DNA of 36,184 bases, from the NCBI GenBank assembly GCA_018824305.1, contig JAHJGM010000021.1, forward strand, positions 1-36,184. The letters run 5' to 3'. Both the position numbers and the translations under genes were made by a program. This document shows, in pieces, positions 33,727 through 36,184 of this stretch. The stretch's first letter is position 1. The number at the start of each line of letters is the position of its first letter. Source of the stretch: a bacterium (GTDB lineage: Bacteria; Campylobacterota; Campylobacteria; Campylobacterales; Sulfurimonadaceae). The notes beneath the pieces were generated by a model. The model saw only the letters and a list, made by a program, of their open reading frames with translations. It was not told the origin of the DNA and ran no database searches.

Positions 33727-35459
33727 ACTTTTGCCACCCTTAATATCTCTTCAAATGTAGTTATACCATTTATTGCTTTTTGCATGCCGTTTTCAAACAT
33801 ACCGACAAAACCCTCTTCTTTTGCTTGTTTGTGAAGATCCTCTTTTGATGAATTTTTTGCGATCATACTAGAGAGTTTTTCTGAAATCGGGAGGACTTCA
33901 CATATCATCTCGCGCCCCATATAGCCAGTTGAGTTACACTCGGTACAACCTTCACCTTTATAAAAGATGGTATCTTTTGGGATCAGGTATCTATACGGTT
34001 CCAGTGATGTTTCAGGCAAGTGATCTTGCACTTTACAGTTAGAACAGATCTTTCTTACTAGTCTTTGTGCTTGTACCGTAACTAAAGCACCGCTGATAAG
34101 ATAGGGCTCAATTCCCATATCGACCATACGCGGAATCGCACTGATCGAATCATTGGTATGCAAAGTTGAAATAACTAAGTGACCTGTAAGTGCCGCTTTA
34201 ATAGCGATTTCAAGTGTTTCTTGGTCACGAATTTCACCGATCATTATCTTGTCGGGATCTTGACGAAGAATCGATCTGAGTGCTGCAGCAAAACTAAGTC
34301 CGACACCTGCATTGACTTGAACTTGCTGAATAAGGTTCATTCTATACTCGACAGGATCTTCGACTGTGATTACCTTATCTTCGACATTTCTGAGCTCATT
34401 TAAAGCACCGTAAAGTGTAGTGGTCTTACCAGAACCGGTAGGTCCTGTAACTAGAATGATTCCAAATGGCGATTCTAAACCTTTTAAGAGTTTATTGTAG
34501 CTTAGCGTGTCCATACCGGCATCTTCAAGTTTGACTAGTGCTTTTGTCTTATCTAAGATACGCATAACGATTGACTCACCGTAAAGAATCGGCAGTGTAG
34601 ATATACGAAAGTCAAACTCTCTATCACTGAGTGTTGCAGAAAAACGACCGTCTTGCGGTTTTCTTTTTTCTGCGATATCAAGGTTGGCTAAAAGTTTTAG
34701 TCTTGATGCAAGAGGCGGGTATATGTCTTTATCAAAGATAAATATTTCATTTAATTTACCGTCAATACGTGCACGTACGACACAGTTTTTTTCAGTTGGT
34801 TCTATATGAATATCACTCGCTCTACTTTTTATACATGCATTTAATACTACATCGATTAATTGCAGGATAGAAGAGGCTTCTTGTTGGTCTTCAATACTCC
34901 CTATAGATTTGAGTTCGGTTCGAATATTTGTAACAAGCTCTTTTACACTGTCTTTAAGTGCGATCTTAAAAAGATACTCTTGTATCTGTTTATTTGTCGC
35001 GATCGCTACCTTGATCGGTTTTCTTGGAAAAATTCTTTGAATCGCTTCTTGTGCTTCAATATTAAACGGATCGGCAAACACGACGATCATATTGAGATCG
35101 TCCTGAGATATTGGGAGAAGATTATATTTTTTTAGTTGATTTAACGGTACACGTTCAGCCAGCTTATAATCCATATCAATAGAATCAAGGTCGACGAAAC
35201 TTAGGTGCAAAGCTTCTGATAGTGATTGTAATATATCGGATTCTTTGATAAACTGATAATTTTTTAAAATATTCATATCATATTTACCGGTTTTCATCTG
35301 TTCGACAATAAATCTTTTAACAAAGTTTGCCGAAACTGCACCGACTTTTATAAGTGTATATAAAACTGTATCCTCATTGACTCCATGAGACATAAGTCTA
35401 TCGATCTGGCGCTGGGTAATATGATTATGTGTTAATAAATCTAGAGTGATTCTATCCAT
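33723..35459 (-). CDS. GspE/PilB-family assembly ATPase (CtsE-like)
   Basis: A 578-residue secretion/pilus ATPase. An N-terminal MshEN-like region (about 1-160) precedes the core. SDIHIEP lies near 215, Walker A GPTGSGKT at 339-346, an Asp box (VEDPVEYRM) near 366, Walker B IGEIRD at 407-412, and the His box with STLHTND near 431. The tetra-cysteine zinc motif is C472/C475 and C505/C508. It powers assembly of a type IV pilus-like or pseudopilus fibre. An AAGGG Shine-Dalgarno sequence precedes the ATG. It follows the 35475-36020 gene by 15 bp in one operon. Confidence 0.9.
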   Translation of the reverse strand: MDRITLDLLTHNHITQRQIDRLMSHGVNEDTVLYTLIKVGAVSANFVKRFIVEQMKTGKYDMNILKNYQFIKESDILQSLSEALHLSFVDLDSIDMDYKLAERVPLNQLKKYNLLPISQDDLNMIVVFADPFNIEAQEAIQRIFPRKPIKVAIATNKQIQEYLFKIALKDSVKELVTNIRTELKSIGSIEDQQEASSILQLIDVVLNACIKSRASDIHIEPTEKNCVVRARIDGKLNEIFIFDKDIYPPLASRLKLLANLDIAEKRKPQDGRFSATLSDREFDFRISTLPILYGESIVMRILDKTKALVKLEDAGMDTLSYNKLLKGLESPFGIILVTGPTGSGKTTTLYGALNELRNVEDKVITVEDPVEYRMNLIQQVQVNAGVGLSFAAALRSILRQDPDKIMIGEIRDQETLEIAIKAALTGHLVISTLHTNDSISAIPRMVDMGIEPYLISGALVTVQAQRLVRKICSNCKVQDHLPETSLEPYRYLIPKDTIFYKGEGCTECNSTGYMGREMICEVLPISEKLSSMIAKNSSKEDLHKQAKEEGFVGMFENGMQKAINGITTFEEILRVAKV

Positions 35460-35474
35460 TTTTTACCCTTGTGC

Positions 35475-36020
35475 TTATTTATATATATGTTTTTTAATTA
35501 ACGTCGAATCATACAACTCTTCAATAACCATATTACTTGCAGCCGCATCGCCTGATAAATATAATCTGTAAGTTATTTTATCATTTTTTGGGTCAATAAA
35601 TACATACAGTGGAAGTTTCTTAGGTGTTTGGAGATTAGAATACAGATCAAAGACCTTTGATAAGACATTGTCGGTAGAAGGAAGTTTTAACGGTTTGATA
35701 TTGTAATTATCTATTAAGGAGTGCTCTAAAAGCTTTTTCTGCATCAGTATAATCGAGAGATATGCGGCATTGGAACGTGCTTCTTTTGAATTTTTTAACA
35801 TTGTGATTGGGACACTTAATCTATCGATATAATCAGCATAGAGACATGAAAATGCATACAAAGAGACAAAGTTTTCATCATCTCTATATTTGTTAAGGTT
35901 TAACAACCCTGTTTTACACGCTTCGTCATATTTTTTAATTTGATATAAACTGTATATATCCTGTTTGGTATCTGCAAATATAAGTGTAGAAAATAAGAGA
36001 AATAATAGTATATACTTCAT
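35475..36020 (-). CDS. Secreted hypothetical protein of the pilus/competence operon
   Basis: A 181-residue protein with a clear signal peptide (residues 1-16, cleavage after the IFA-D junction). The mature part begins with TPR-like helices (YSLYQIKKYDEACKTGLLNL) and ends with a short beta-rich segment (LYVFIDPKNDKITYRLYL). I do not recognise the family. Its position just upstream of gspE recalls CtsX in C. jejuni, but no sequence similarity can be claimed. It overlaps the preceding gene by 4 bp (ATGA). Confidence 0.72.
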   Translation of the reverse strand: MKYILLFLLFSTLIFADTKQDIYSLYQIKKYDEACKTGLLNLNKYRDDENFVSLYAFSCLYADYIDRLSVPITMLKNSKEARSNAAYLSIILMQKKLLEHSLIDNYNIKPLKLPSTDNVLSKVFDLYSNLQTPKKLPLYVFIDPKNDKITYRLYLSGDAAASNMVIEELYDSTLIKKHIYK

Positions 36021-36184
36021 TGGAATCTTCCTGTTTCTATCTCATCAAGAAGGGTTGTCGCTGTTTGGGAATTTGAGTTTTTAATATATGATTTAAGTGT
36101 ATTGATAGCCATCTCTTTTTGCCCAAGCTTTACTATTCTTTCTGAAGGCACTTTTATGATGTCTTTCCATATGTCGTATGCCTC
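36017..36184 (-). CDS. Partial CDS: C-terminus of a probable TPR-like protein
   Basis: Reading leftward from the window edge, 55 codons stay open to a TGA at 36017-36019 that overlaps the next ATG. The peptide (EAYDIWKDIIKVPSERIVKL then GQKEMAINTLKSYIKNSNS) is helical and resembles the end of a tetratricopeptide protein. It is the upstream member of the gspE/gspF operon; most of the gene is outside the window. Confidence 0.6.
   Translation of the reverse strand, partial: EAYDIWKDIIKVPSERIVKLGQKEMAINTLKSYIKNSNSQTATTLLDEIETGRFQ

Overview
The window looks like chromosomal DNA of a Campylobacterota (epsilonproteobacterial) species, most likely Sulfurimonas or a close relative. I judge this from gene order as much as from the proteins. 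The run pyrH-rpoZ-spoT-tyrS-nitronate monooxygenase-amidase, the pair rrf2-flhA beside rpsO, the run trmN6-like-YkgJ-TPR lipoprotein-trpC, and a competence-type GspE/GspF pair are all arrangements I recall from Campylobacter jejuni. TATAAT boxes are easy to find, several genes start with TTG or GTG, and base composition is AT-rich. I see no rRNA, tRNA or CRISPR array.

Layout. 1-396: 5' part of a membrane protein gene running off the left edge. 397-920: an inverted-duplicated interspersed repeat. 921-3869 (minus): secreted EEP-family nuclease and M3 oligopeptidase. 4015-10847 (plus): six-gene housekeeping operon (UMP kinase, RNA polymerase omega, (p)ppGpp enzyme, TyrRS, flavin oxidoreductase, cell-wall amidase). 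10880-14575 (minus): Rrf2 regulator, flhA and a DHH phosphoesterase. 14725-15000: rpsO. 15115-15834 (minus): kdsB. 15886-19055 (plus): methyltransferase, cysteine-cluster protein, TPR lipoprotein, trpC. 19056-20198: a small accessory patch with a frameshifted mini-gene, a second copy of the repeat, an orphan HEPN-like gene and many copies of a palindrome. 20199-20642: yqeY. 20727-22947 (plus): flgH and a transglutaminase-like periplasmic protein, followed in frame by a GGDEF remnant. 23079-24623: SulP anion transporter. 24752-27012 (minus): unknown cytoplasmic protein and the MsrPQ methionine sulfoxide repair system. 27142-29772: valS. 29912-30301: fliW. 30357-32441: UvrD-like helicase. 32479-36184 (minus): GspF, GspE and two accessory genes of a competence or type II secretion-like machine.

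The most unusual signal is a 10-bp palindrome, TTACATGTAA. It occurs exactly 12 times, with at least seven near-matches, both inside genes and between them. It is almost absent from the conserved blocks between about 3.7 and 15.6 kb. At two convergent gene junctions it is paired in the same 26-nt geometry (11-bp perfect stem, 4-nt loop). It could be a DNA-uptake-like word, a chromosome-organisation site or a terminator module; the sequence alone does not decide. Other points of interest are the interspersed element (two copies head to head at 507-902 and a solo half at 19375-19595), overlapping divergent sigma-54 and sigma-70 promoters at yqeY/flgH, a G8 tract upstream of msrP, and a transglutaminase-like protein with an apparent degenerate second domain.
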